Positions 1-5,368 of a stretch of DNA of 6,750 nt are shown here, in pieces. The position numbers were made by a program, and so were the translations under genes. Source of the DNA: CAZOWL01 sp964583605 (GTDB taxonomy: Bacteria; Pseudomonadota; Gammaproteobacteria; Chromatiales; Chromatiaceae); assembly GCA_964583605.1 (NCBI GenBank), contig CAZOWL010000145.1, positions 1 to 6,750 on the forward strand, written 5' to 3'. The notes beneath the pieces were generated by a model that did not search any database, was not told the origin of the DNA, and worked only from the letters and a program-made list of their open reading frames with translations. Numbering within the stretch: the first letter of the stretch is position 1; each line of letters opens with the position of its first letter.

Positions 1-52
1 GCAGTACGGGGTCTTCCGCTCCGTAGACTTCGACGGACCCTTGGTCGTCTGA
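1..52 (+). CDS. cas2: Probable Cas2, C-terminal end only (5' end outside window)
   Basis: Frame 2-52 reads QYGVFRSVDFDGPLVV followed by TGA at 50-52. The pattern (aromatic/hydrophobic-G, then D-x-x-x-PL-hydrophobic at the very C-terminus) matches the tail I recall for Cas2 of type I-C systems, which commonly end in ...G.k.s.D...PLI(V/F). Cas2 is the small ferredoxin-fold subunit of the Cas1-Cas2 integrase that inserts new spacers. Position supports the call: the stop is one base before the first CRISPR repeat, and cas2 is normally the last cas gene before a type I-C array. Only 16 codons are visible, so the identification rests on a short tail plus context. The missing space for a leader between gene and array is odd. 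It could instead be the tail of an unrelated gene. Confidence 0.5.
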   Translation, partial: QYGVFRSVDFDGPLVV

Positions 53-53
53 C

Positions 54-295
54 GCATCGCCCGGCCAATTGGCCGGGCGCGGATTGAAACTCCCTCAAGA
101 GGGCAGCACTGTCCGACGGCCTCGGGCATCGCCCGGCCAATTGGCCGGGCGCGGATTGAAACTCCGAGGGCAGCGGGGCACGCATGCGAGGGTATCGCAT
201 CGCCCGGCCAATTGGCCGGGCGCGGATTGAAACATCAAGTCCGAGCGGGCGGCAAACGACATCGCGAGCATCGCCCGGCCAATTGGCCGGGCGCG
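54..295 (+). CRISPR. CRISPR array: three full 37-nt repeats, three spacers, one truncated repeat
   Basis: Repeats lie at 54-90, 126-162 and 197-233 and are identical over 37 nt. They start gcatc, contain a perfect 20-bp palindrome (gcccggccaattggccgggc) and end gcggattgaaac. Spacers are 91-125 (35 nt), 163-196 (34 nt) and 234-267 (34 nt). The fourth repeat, 268-295, keeps its first 28 nt and lacks the terminal gattgaaac. The GATTGAAAC end is the usual 3' end of repeats that give a 5' crRNA handle, so transcription should run left to right. If the repeat proper is taken from the palindrome onward it is 32 nt, the usual type I-C length, with spacers of 39-40 nt including the constant gcatc. The type (I-C-like) is inferred from the repeat ending and the adjacent Cas2 tail. 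The array end coincides with a foreign AT-rich repeat, so it was probably cut short by insertion or recombination. Confidence 0.95.
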
Positions 296-301
296 TACGT
301 A

Positions 302-345
302 AATAAATCTGTCCCGTTTGTTGAATAAATCTGTCCCGTTTGTTG
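302..345 (+). repeat. Two tandem copies of a 22-bp AT-rich motif (left boundary repeat)
   Basis: Positions 302-323 and 324-345 are identical 22-mers made of aataaatctgtcccgttt plus gttg. The 18-bp core occurs again in inverted orientation at 4732-4749, with a diverged further copy at 4756-4776. The left copies start six bases after the truncated CRISPR repeat. Motifs of this kind (aataaa-ctgtccc) are, from memory, common beside Y1-type transposase genes in gammaproteobacteria, and such a gene lies at the right end of this window. Whether they are mobile-element ends or scattered repeats cannot be decided here. Confidence 0.8.
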
Positions 346-402
346 GTTGTACGTTTGTTGTGTTGTGTTGTGCGTTTGTTGTGTTGTGTTGTGTTGTGTT
401 GT
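346..402. repeat. TGTTG-type short tandem repeat with a 21-bp duplicated unit
   Basis: This G/T-only tract (two C and two A aside) consists of tgttg-like steps. A 21-bp unit starting cgtttgttg is exactly duplicated at 352-372 and 373-393, followed by more gttgt steps up to 402. The 9-mer cgtttgttg also ends each of the two AT-rich motif copies (315-323, 337-345), so the tract may have grown from the motif's own tail by slippage. It sits between that motif and the CBS gene's stop codon (405-407) and is probably transcribed as an A/C-rich 3' trailer of that gene. Copy number is likely to vary between strains. Confidence 0.85.
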
Positions 403-404
403 GG

Positions 405-824
405 TCATTGAGGCCTGGAGGTCTCTTCCATCACCTCGCCTGCGAGCGCGGGATCCACGCCGCGTTTGGCCAGATCCCCGAGGGTGAGGATGCCGACGGA
501 CCGCTCGTTGCGATCCATGATGAGCAGACGGCGGACCTGCTTCTGCTCCATAGTTGCCGCGGCAGTCTCGACATCGTCATCCTCGTAGACCGTCAGCAGA
601 CCGCGGCTCATGATCGAGGAGACCGGGGTCTCCTCCAGCGCCGCGCCGCTCGCCACGGCGCGCACCGTGATGTCGCGGTCAGTGATCGTGCCAATCAGCT
701 GATTTTCCTCGAGCACTGGCAGGATGCCGATGTCGAGATCGCGCATCAGCTCGGCGGCGTGCCGCACGGAGTCGCGGTGCTCGATGACGCGGCCGCCTTT
801 GGTCATGATTTCGTGTACTTGCAT
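405..824 (-). CDS. CBS domain-containing protein (two CBS domains, 139 aa)
   Basis: A 139-residue soluble protein beginning MQVHEIMTKGG and ending at TGA (407-405). Two CBS domains fill it: about residues 7-60 (IMTKG..VIEHRDSVRHAAELM, then GTITDRDITVRAVASG) and about 70-128 (SIMSRGLLTVYEDDDVETAAATM, then SVGILTLGDLAKRG). Such Bateman pairs bind adenosine nucleotides (AMP, ATP, SAM) at the dimer interface and usually act as small energy or ligand sensors. The start at 824 is chosen because GAGGAGG lies a few bases upstream (829-837) and CBS homology begins at once. The open frame runs on to 1304, but that extension is Arg/Pro/Ala-rich and lacks domain character. The gene is divergent from the P460/M50 pair, and that protease also carries CBS domains. 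A strong hairpin lies about 50 bases before the start codon. The partner and ligand are unknown. Confidence 0.9.
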   Translation of the reverse strand: MQVHEIMTKGGRVIEHRDSVRHAAELMRDLDIGILPVLEENQLIGTITDRDITVRAVASGAALEETPVSSIMSRGLLTVYEDDDVETAAATMEQKQVRRLLIMDRNERSVGILTLGDLAKRGVDPALAGEVMEETSRPQ

Positions 825-1506
825 TGTTCTCCTCCTCGCAGTTTGGCCCGTGGTGAGGGCCGCCCTTCGCAACCCGATGGCGCCTTGCCCTCCCAGTCGC
901 CCTGGGTATGGGGCGGCGCCATCGCGCGATGTCACACATGTCGAAGGCAGGTTTGATGCCAGGCTCGCCGGGGCAGCGGTCGGCGGAAGGGCTTGCCGGG
1001 AGCGGGTGCCGCGGGGGCTATGAGCCGACCTGTAGGGGGTTTTCAGCCGGTTGGTGCGGCGCAGTGCCCATCGACACGCACAAGGGTCGCGCGATCGATC
1101 GGACGTCCGCGGCTTCGATCTGGCTCCTGAGGCTCGGGCGCCGGGTCTCGCGGTCTGCGCTGGCGCGGATGCTGCAGGTATCGTCGCAGGTGCCAGCCGC
1201 GTCGAACGCGGGCTCACTGCGACTGCCAGAGACCCGTTCCGCCCGCGCTCGTCAAGAACCGCCGGTGGCCGGGGCGGCGGGCACTCGATGCGGGGCTGGT
1301 GCAAAGCGCGGAAACGCCGAGGCCCGCAAGTCTGGCCGCGACGCCTATTCGTGTCGCCCTGGAGGGCAACCCATCGGGCGGGCCAGTCGGAGTGTCTCCC
1401 GATCGGGCGACACAGGCAGGCACTGGCTCAAGTACGGTCTCGGAATCTCCCCATCGCTGTACTTGCGCTCCAGGCCACGTCACAACCAAAAGCTAGGAGG
1501 CTCGAC
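825..1506. other. Gene-free divergent region between the CBS and P460 genes
   Basis: About 680 bases without a gene I can support. Long open frames cross it on both strands (for example 908-1519 plus, and the upstream extension of the CBS frame minus), but their products are Arg/Pro/Ala/Gly-rich with no recognisable domain, as expected of chance frames in GC-rich DNA. It must hold promoters for the two divergent flanking genes, though I could not pick a convincing -35/-10 pair. Visible structure: the hairpin at 875-924, a 9-bp inverted repeat gtgtcgccc/gggcgacac at 1351-1359 and 1405-1413 (45-base loop), and the palindrome cccgatcggg at 1398-1407 partly inside the right arm. A strong ribosome binding site (AGGAGG, 1495-1500) ends the region. 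Confidence 0.6.
875..924. promoter_or_regulatory. Strong composite stem-loop in the leader of the CBS gene
   Basis: Three nested stems add up to 19 base pairs: cgatggcgcc (875-884) with ggcgccatcg (915-924), gccc (887-890) with gggc (911-914), and cccag (892-896) with ctggg (902-906), closed by a 5-base loop (897-901). A 2-base bulge and a 1x4 internal loop separate the stems. It lies 51-100 bases upstream of the CBS start codon on the minus strand, so it would fall in that gene's leader if transcription starts further out. No T-run follows on either strand, so it is not a standard intrinsic terminator. It could be an RNA structure controlling the CBS gene, an operator, or a remnant repeat. 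Confidence 0.55.
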
Positions 1507-2028
1507 ATGCGCTCACTGATTTGGCGCGCGCTGGCGATAATCGGCCTGTTGACCGGCTTGCCCTTGGCAGGACCCGTCATTGGCGACGAGGATGCGGCGA
1601 TGCCCGTGGACCTCGCGGGCTACCGGTTCATAAACGCCCTAGTGATCAACAATCCCGACGATCCGCTCTTCGGTTTCCATCACTTCTACGTCAACGAACA
1701 GGGTCTAGAGTCGCTGAGGGACGGCGGTCCCTATCCCGTCGGGGCCATGTTCATCGGCCTCGTCTACAATGTGCTCGAGGACGGCAAGACCCTGAATGAG
1801 GGTGATGCGGTGGCGATCGCGATCATGGAGAAGGTGGCCGGGGCCGAGGAGACCGGCGGCTGGCGCTTCGCGTTGCACGACCCGAGCGGCGAGACGAAGG
1901 CGATCGATCCGGTCGCGGATTGCTTCCAGTGCCATACTCGGGTCAGGGACCGAGACTATGTCTTCTCCCAGCCGCTCGAGGTTGGTGACCGGCTCAACAT
2001 CGACCTGGGCGCCGACAGCGAGAGCTGA
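1507..2028 (+). CDS. Cytochrome P460 family protein, exported c-type haem protein (173 aa)
   Basis: The N-terminus (MRSLIWRALAIIGLLTGLPL) is a signal peptide with cleavage likely around residues 22-27, so the mature protein is periplasmic. A single c-type haem motif CFQCH is at residues 139-143, near the C-terminus, followed by RDRDYVFSQPL. Together with GYRFINALVINNP, GGPYPVGAMF and TGGWRF upstream, this is the layout of the cytochrome P460 / cytochrome c'-beta family: a small beta-rich fold with a C-terminal CxxCH then DYVF. Characterised members oxidise hydroxylamine (with a Lys-haem cross-link) or bind NO. Lys94 and Lys109 are near the expected region, but I cannot say whether the cross-linking Lys is present, so an enzymatic role is not claimed. 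The start is fixed by AGGAGG at 1495-1500 and the signal peptide; the open frame back to 1051 is rejected. The gene lies 147 bases before the M50 protease gene, same strand. Confidence 0.88.
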   Translation: MRSLIWRALAIIGLLTGLPLAGPVIGDEDAAMPVDLAGYRFINALVINNPDDPLFGFHHFYVNEQGLESLRDGGPYPVGAMFIGLVYNVLEDGKTLNEGDAVAIAIMEKVAGAEETGGWRFALHDPSGETKAIDPVADCFQCHTRVRDRDYVFSQPLEVGDRLNIDLGADSES

Positions 2029-2175
2029 GGCAAGGATTCCAAACACAACTGGAACATCCAGTCTGGAGTGTCTCGTCCCAACGAGCAGAGGGGTCCGGTC
2101 GCGCGGGCAGAAGGCCGCGACGGCCTGTTGAGATTGTCTTGAGCATCGTCGCTCGGCAGTTAGAGGAGAGTCGAT

Positions 2176-3432
2176 ATGAGCCAGCGAGCGAACGTCGCGG
2201 CCGCTTCGGCGGGCCGCGGAGGCATCGGCGGTCGCGGCATCCGCCTCGGGCGGGTGGCGGGTGTCGTCGTGAGCCTCGACTGGAGCCTGCTGATCGTCTT
2301 CACGCTGATCGTCTTCGCCCTATCGGTCGGCCCGCTCCCAGCGTGGCACCCCGATTGGGGGATGACGATCATTCTGCTGACTGCCGTCAGCGCCGCAGTC
2401 CTCTTTCTCGCCTCAATCCTCGCCCACGAGCTCTCTCATGCGATCGTTGGCCGCCGCCTGGGCATCGATGTCCGCCACATCACGCTCTTCGTGTTCGGCG
2501 GCATGGCCCATATGGAGAACGAGCCGCGCAGTTGGGGTGCCGAGCTTGCGATGGCGATCGCCGGTCCCGTGACCAGCATCGTCCTCGGGATCATCTTTAT
2601 CTTCCTGGCCGGCTTCGGCGTCAGTGCCGCCGACATGGATCCGCAGGACCCGATGGCGGTCCTGTCGCAGCTCGGGCCGGTGGCGACGGTGCTCTTCTGG
2701 CTTGGGCCGGTCAACATCCTGGTCGGCCTGTTCAACATGGTCCCCGGCTTTCCCCTCGACGGCGGTCGAGTGCTACGTGCAGTGCTCTGGGGATTGACCG
2801 GCGACCTGGTGCGCGCGACGCGCTGGGCGGCGGCCGCGGGCCAGGCCTTTGGCTGGCTGTTGATCGCGAGCGGCTTCGCGATGATCTTCGGAGTCCATGT
2901 GCCCGTGTTCGGCACTGGTCCGCTGGCGGGGGTCTGGATCGCGCTGATTGGCTGGTTTCTCAACAATGCGGCGATGACGGGGTATCGCCAGGTCGTGGTC
3001 CAGGAGCGCTTGGGTGATCTGCCGGTCACGCAGGTCATGCACCACGACTTCGAGGCGGTGAAGGCCGACGCGACCGTCCAAGAGCTCGTCGATGAACATC
3101 TGCTTGGCACCAGCCAGCGTGCCTTTCCGGTGCTGAAGGGCCCGCATCTGGAAGGCTTGGTCTGCCTGGCCGATGTGCGCCAGCTCGAGCGCGGGCGCCG
3201 CAGTCAGACGCGTGTGGGCGAGATCATGACGCCGAGCCCCGAGCTCGTGACCCTCTCGCCCAAGGACAAGGCCAGTGATGCGCTGACGCGCCTGACGGAG
3301 CGGGGCGTGAACCAGGTCCCCGTCGTCGAAAATGGGCGCCTCCTGGGCTTGGTGACGCGCGAGGGCATCATGAAGTGGCTCGCGCTGAGCCGCGGCGGTC
3401 AGGACGGCGCCGCAGGATTGGGTGCCCGGTAG
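2176..3432 (+). CDS. Site-2-type (M50) membrane metalloprotease with C-terminal CBS pair (418 aa)
   Basis: An intramembrane zinc protease. The first zinc motif HELSH is at residues 84-88 within a hydrophobic helix (LFLASILAHELSHAIVG). The second, NMVPGFPLDGGR, is at 187-198, with Asp195 the expected third zinc ligand. Hydrophobic segments lie near 27-51, 62-82, 123-148, 163-190, 222-241 and 251-268. Two CBS domains follow, about 284-340 and 347-402 (EIMTPSPELVTLSPKDKASDAL, GVNQVPVVENGRLLGLVTREGI). This is the group-3 S2P arrangement, in which CBS domains are thought to let nucleotide level gate cleavage of a membrane substrate. The length is typical and the gene looks intact. The start at 2176 has AGAGGAGAG five bases upstream. 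It follows the P460 gene and may share its transcript. The substrate is unknown, and no anti-sigma factor gene is visible nearby. It converges with the RND fragment, 20 bases apart. Confidence 0.93.
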   Translation: MSQRANVAAASAGRGGIGGRGIRLGRVAGVVVSLDWSLLIVFTLIVFALSVGPLPAWHPDWGMTIILLTAVSAAVLFLASILAHELSHAIVGRRLGIDVRHITLFVFGGMAHMENEPRSWGAELAMAIAGPVTSIVLGIIFIFLAGFGVSAADMDPQDPMAVLSQLGPVATVLFWLGPVNILVGLFNMVPGFPLDGGRVLRAVLWGLTGDLVRATRWAAAAGQAFGWLLIASGFAMIFGVHVPVFGTGPLAGVWIALIGWFLNNAAMTGYRQVVVQERLGDLPVTQVMHHDFEAVKADATVQELVDEHLLGTSQRAFPVLKGPHLEGLVCLADVRQLERGRRSQTRVGEIMTPSPELVTLSPKDKASDALTRLTERGVNQVPVVENGRLLGLVTREGIMKWLALSRGGQDGAAGLGAR

Positions 3433-3452
3433 GCGCGGCGTCGGGATGGCGA

Positions 3453-4727
3453 TCAGGCGGGGGCGTCATCGCGTATCCCGAACAGCGCGGCATAGAGCAA
3501 GGGCACGACGATGAGGGTTAGCAGCGTCGCGAAGGCGAGGCCGAACATGATGGTCACGGCCATGCTCTTGAAGAAGGGGTCGAGCAACAGCGGTGCCACC
3601 CCGAGGATGGTCGTCAGCGCCCCCAGGACCACCGGGCGGGCGCGGCTGGCGGCGGCATCCAGCACCGGCGCCAGGCCCCGCTTGCCGGCCGCGCGTTCGG
3701 CGTCGGCCTGGTCCACGAGCACGATGGCGTTCTTGACCAGCATGCCGATCAGGCTCAGGAAGCCCAGGATGGCCATGAATTCGAAGGGCACCTGGAACAA
3801 GAGCAGGCCAACGGCCACGCCAACGATGGCGAGTGGCACCGTGAGCCAGATCACCAGCGGCTGGCGTAGGGCGTTGAACATCACCACCACGGCGAGCACC
3901 ATGGCCGCGAAGCCGTAGGGCGCGGAGATCGCGAGCCCGGCATTGGCCTCGCGCGAGGCCTTGTACTCGCCGTGCCATTCGAGCCCATAGCCGGGCGGCA
4001 GTGCGATGGCCTCGATCGCCGGCTTGAGCCGTTCCAGCACCGGCCCGGACAGCGCACCCGGCTGCGGATCGGCCTGAGCCTTGATGGTCGGGAAGCGATC
4101 GATGCGTCGGACGATGGCGTCCACCCACTGCAGCTCGGTCCCGGTGATGAGCTGGCCGACCGGCACATACCGCCCGGCCGTCGGGCTGTACACCTGGACA
4201 TTGTCCAGCGCGGAGGCCTCTTCCCGCTCCGCCTGCGGCGCTCGGGCGATGATCGGCACCAGGGTGTCGCCCTCGCGGTAGGCGCCCACCCGCTCGCCGG
4301 TGAAGGCGCGGTTCAGCGCGGCGCTGATTTGGGTGACGTCGACCCCAGCGCGCTGGGCCGCCACTGGGTCCACTGCCGGGCGTAGCACGGCGACCTTCTC
4401 GCGCCAGTCGTCCTGCACCGCGACGGCGCCGGGCTCGGCGGCCATCACGGCCTTGGCCTCGTCGGAGAGGCGGCGCAGGATTGCCGGGTCCGGCCCGCGG
4501 AAGGCGGCCTCGATCTTCTTGCCGCCGCCGCGCCCGAGCATGAACTTCCAGACCTTGATGGCGGCGTCCGGATGGGCAGCTGTCAGCTCTTCCTGCAGCG
4601 TGGCCACCAGGGCGTCGATGCGCCGAAAGTCGTCCACGTCCACCAACAGCTGCCCGTAGGCGCTGTTCGGCTCCTCCGGGGCGTAGGTCAGCATGAAGCG
4701 CAAGCCCCCCTGGCCGACAAAGCTCGT
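3453..4727 (-). pseudogene. RND (AcrB/HAE1-type) efflux pump permease, 5'-truncated fragment
   Basis: About 425 residues corresponding to the C-terminal 40% of an inner-membrane RND proton-antiporter of roughly 1,000-1,050 residues. Homology begins at TSFVGQGGLRFML (codons from 4727), the start of the second periplasmic porter domain. The porter/docking region is followed, in the numbering from TTG at 4703, by transmembrane helices at about 258-279, 281-303, 307-330, 358-374 and 381-407. GMLVKNAIVLVDQ at 320-332 and SRARPVVLGALTTILGVAPLL at about 353-373 are hallmark RND stretches. The 3' end looks intact (TGA 3455-3453). Upstream of 4727 the sequence changes abruptly into the AT-rich motif, and a TAA in frame at 4751-4749 closes the frame, so the N-terminal transmembrane and first porter half are gone. 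TTG 4703 has no good ribosome binding site. A half pump should not transport; I call it a remnant. Confidence 0.88.
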
Positions 4728-4730
4728 TCT

Positions 4731-4777
4731 AAAACGGGACAGATTTATTTAGCCAAAAACTGGACAGTTTTATTTAG
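4731..4777 (-). repeat. Inverted copies of the AT-rich motif (right boundary repeat)
   Basis: Read on the minus strand this is ctaaataaaactgtccag plus a T-run, then a second copy ctaaataaatctgtcccg plus a T-run, about 24 bases apart. The copy at 4732-4749 matches the 18-bp core of the left repeats (302-319, 324-341) exactly but in inverted orientation; the copy at 4756-4776 is diverged (aactgtccag for atctgtcccg). It separates two truncated genes: the RND fragment loses its 5' end on one side and the flavodoxin fragment its 3' end on the other. It also supplies the TAA (4776-4774) that closes the flavodoxin frame. It therefore marks a recombination or insertion joint. Confidence 0.8.
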
Positions 4778-5107
4778 GCCGTGGGATTGGGATGATCGAA
4801 GCAGCAGCCGGCATCCCAATACGACCTCTGGTTGCCGTGGGCGGGTATGCCGTTTGCGTCGCGCGGCACGCGCGCCATGTGCATGAGGTTCCACGTCATG
4901 AAGGTGGTGTTACGCTGCGTGAAATCGTTCTCGGGTCCGCCCGAGCCAGCATCGGCGTGCGAGGGGCCGGGGCCGGCTCGCCGATCCAGCCCGCATCGGC
5001 CTGCGGCGGAATCGTGTAACCCAGGTGCTGCAGGGCATAGAGGACCGTCATCGCGCAGTGTTTCACGCCATCCTCGTTGCCGGTGACGATGCAGCCGCCG
5101 ACCCGTT
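4778..5107 (-). pseudogene. Flavodoxin-family (FMN reductase-like) gene remnant, frameshifted and truncated at both ends
   Basis: Minus-strand frames give VGGCIVTGNEDGVKHCAMTV then YALQHLGYTIPPQADAGWIGE, and after a frame change DAGSGGPENDFTQRNTTFM, TWNLMHMARVPRDANGIPAH and GNQRSYWDAGCCFDHPNP. This is the C-terminal half of a flavodoxin-fold NAD(P)H-dependent oxidoreductase family as I know it, which has IVTGNEDG.....LY.L.HLGYT.PP, GPGPSY and NTTFMTWNLMHMA blocks. The frames join if one G is restored just after the GAG at 4979-4977, giving GEAGPGPSHADAGSGG, so a one-base deletion is the likely lesion. The 3' end runs into the AT-rich repeat after PNP and stops at its TAA. The 5' end is lost near 5107, just before the 60-bp palindrome. 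The N-terminal FMN-binding loop is absent, so the product would be inactive. Confidence 0.8.
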
Positions 5108-5113
5108 CAGCAC

Positions 5114-5173
5114 AGCCCGACCGCTTGCTGGCCAGCGGAGCGAAGCGACGCCTGGCCAGTAAGCGGTCAGGCT
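5114..5173. repeat. 60-bp near-perfect palindrome (REP-like hairpin)
   Basis: The left arm is 5114-5135 and the right arm 5152-5173; 20 of 22 positions are complementary, around a 16-base loop (5136-5151, cggagcgaagcgacgc). The two exceptions are transitions, so in RNA of either strand one is a G-U pair and one a mismatch. The inner end of each arm is itself the palindrome ctggccag. There is no T-run after it on either strand, which argues against a classical terminator, though it would block 3' exonucleases after the toxin gene, whose 3' end lay next to it before the 5196-5368 insertion. It sits at the broken 5' edge of the flavodoxin remnant. With a REP-associated-type transposase about 1 kb away, a REP/BIME-like role is possible. 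Confidence 0.8.
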
Positions 5174-5195
5174 GGTGCGCTAGTTAGCCCATGAG

Positions 5196-5368
5196 TAGGG
5201 AGTTCAATCTGACGGCTTTCACGCACTTTTCGGCCCCTTGATCTCTTGACGGAGAAACCTTGCCCGGAGATCGACAAGATATTGATCTGTAGAGCAAATC
5301 AATCCTTGCGGGACCGGACGAAAACTGCATGAGCGAAACGCAAGTGAGACCAGCCAGATTGAACATCC
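5196..5368. mobile_element. MITE-like insertion (about 173 bp) with inverted ends and 11-bp target duplication
   Basis: The 11-mer tagcccatgag occurs at 5185-5195 and again at 5369-5379, directly flanking a segment whose ends are inverted: gttcaatctg at 5202-5211 and cagattgaac at 5355-5364, extending imperfectly to the edges (15-bp ends, 13 matches). Inverted ends inside a direct duplication are the mark of DNA transposition. At 173 bp it has no room for a transposase, so it would be a non-autonomous miniature element. An 11-bp duplication is within the range reported for IS4-type elements, but I cannot name a parent. The inside shows no gene I can support. The target was the very 3' end of the toxin gene: the duplication includes the last codons and the first two bases of the stop, so the toxin reading frame survives. 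Confidence 0.6.

Noticed and set aside
318..956. Plus-strand ORF of 212 codons
   Set aside because: Starts in a repeat tract and runs antisense to the CBS gene; a shadow frame.
825..1304. Minus-strand frame extending the CBS protein by 160 residues upstream
   Set aside because: The extension is Arg/Pro/Ala-rich without domain character. The ATG at 824 has a strong GAGGAGG and CBS homology starts right there.
908..1519. Plus-strand ORF in the divergent spacer, and the frame from 1051 running into the P460 gene
   Set aside because: Composition is that of chance GC-rich frames. The P460 start at 1507 has AGGAGG and a signal peptide, so the upstream 152 codons are not part of it.
2049..2126. 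Small hairpins ctgga-aca-tccag (2049-2061) and aggcc-gcgac-ggcct (2112-2126) between the P460 and M50 genes
   Set aside because: Five-base-pair stems without a T-run. Too weak to call terminators or regulatory elements.
2139..3147. Overlapping ORFs on both strands inside the M50 gene
   Set aside because: Arg/Ser-rich shadows of the M50 protease, which carries clear zinc motifs and CBS domains.
3511..4659. Several plus- and minus-strand ORFs inside the RND fragment
   Set aside because: Shadows; the RND frame has transmembrane helices and family motifs across the whole stretch.
4792..5086. Plus-strand ORFs across the flavodoxin remnant
   Set aside because: No recognisable product, while the minus strand carries consecutive conserved blocks of one family.
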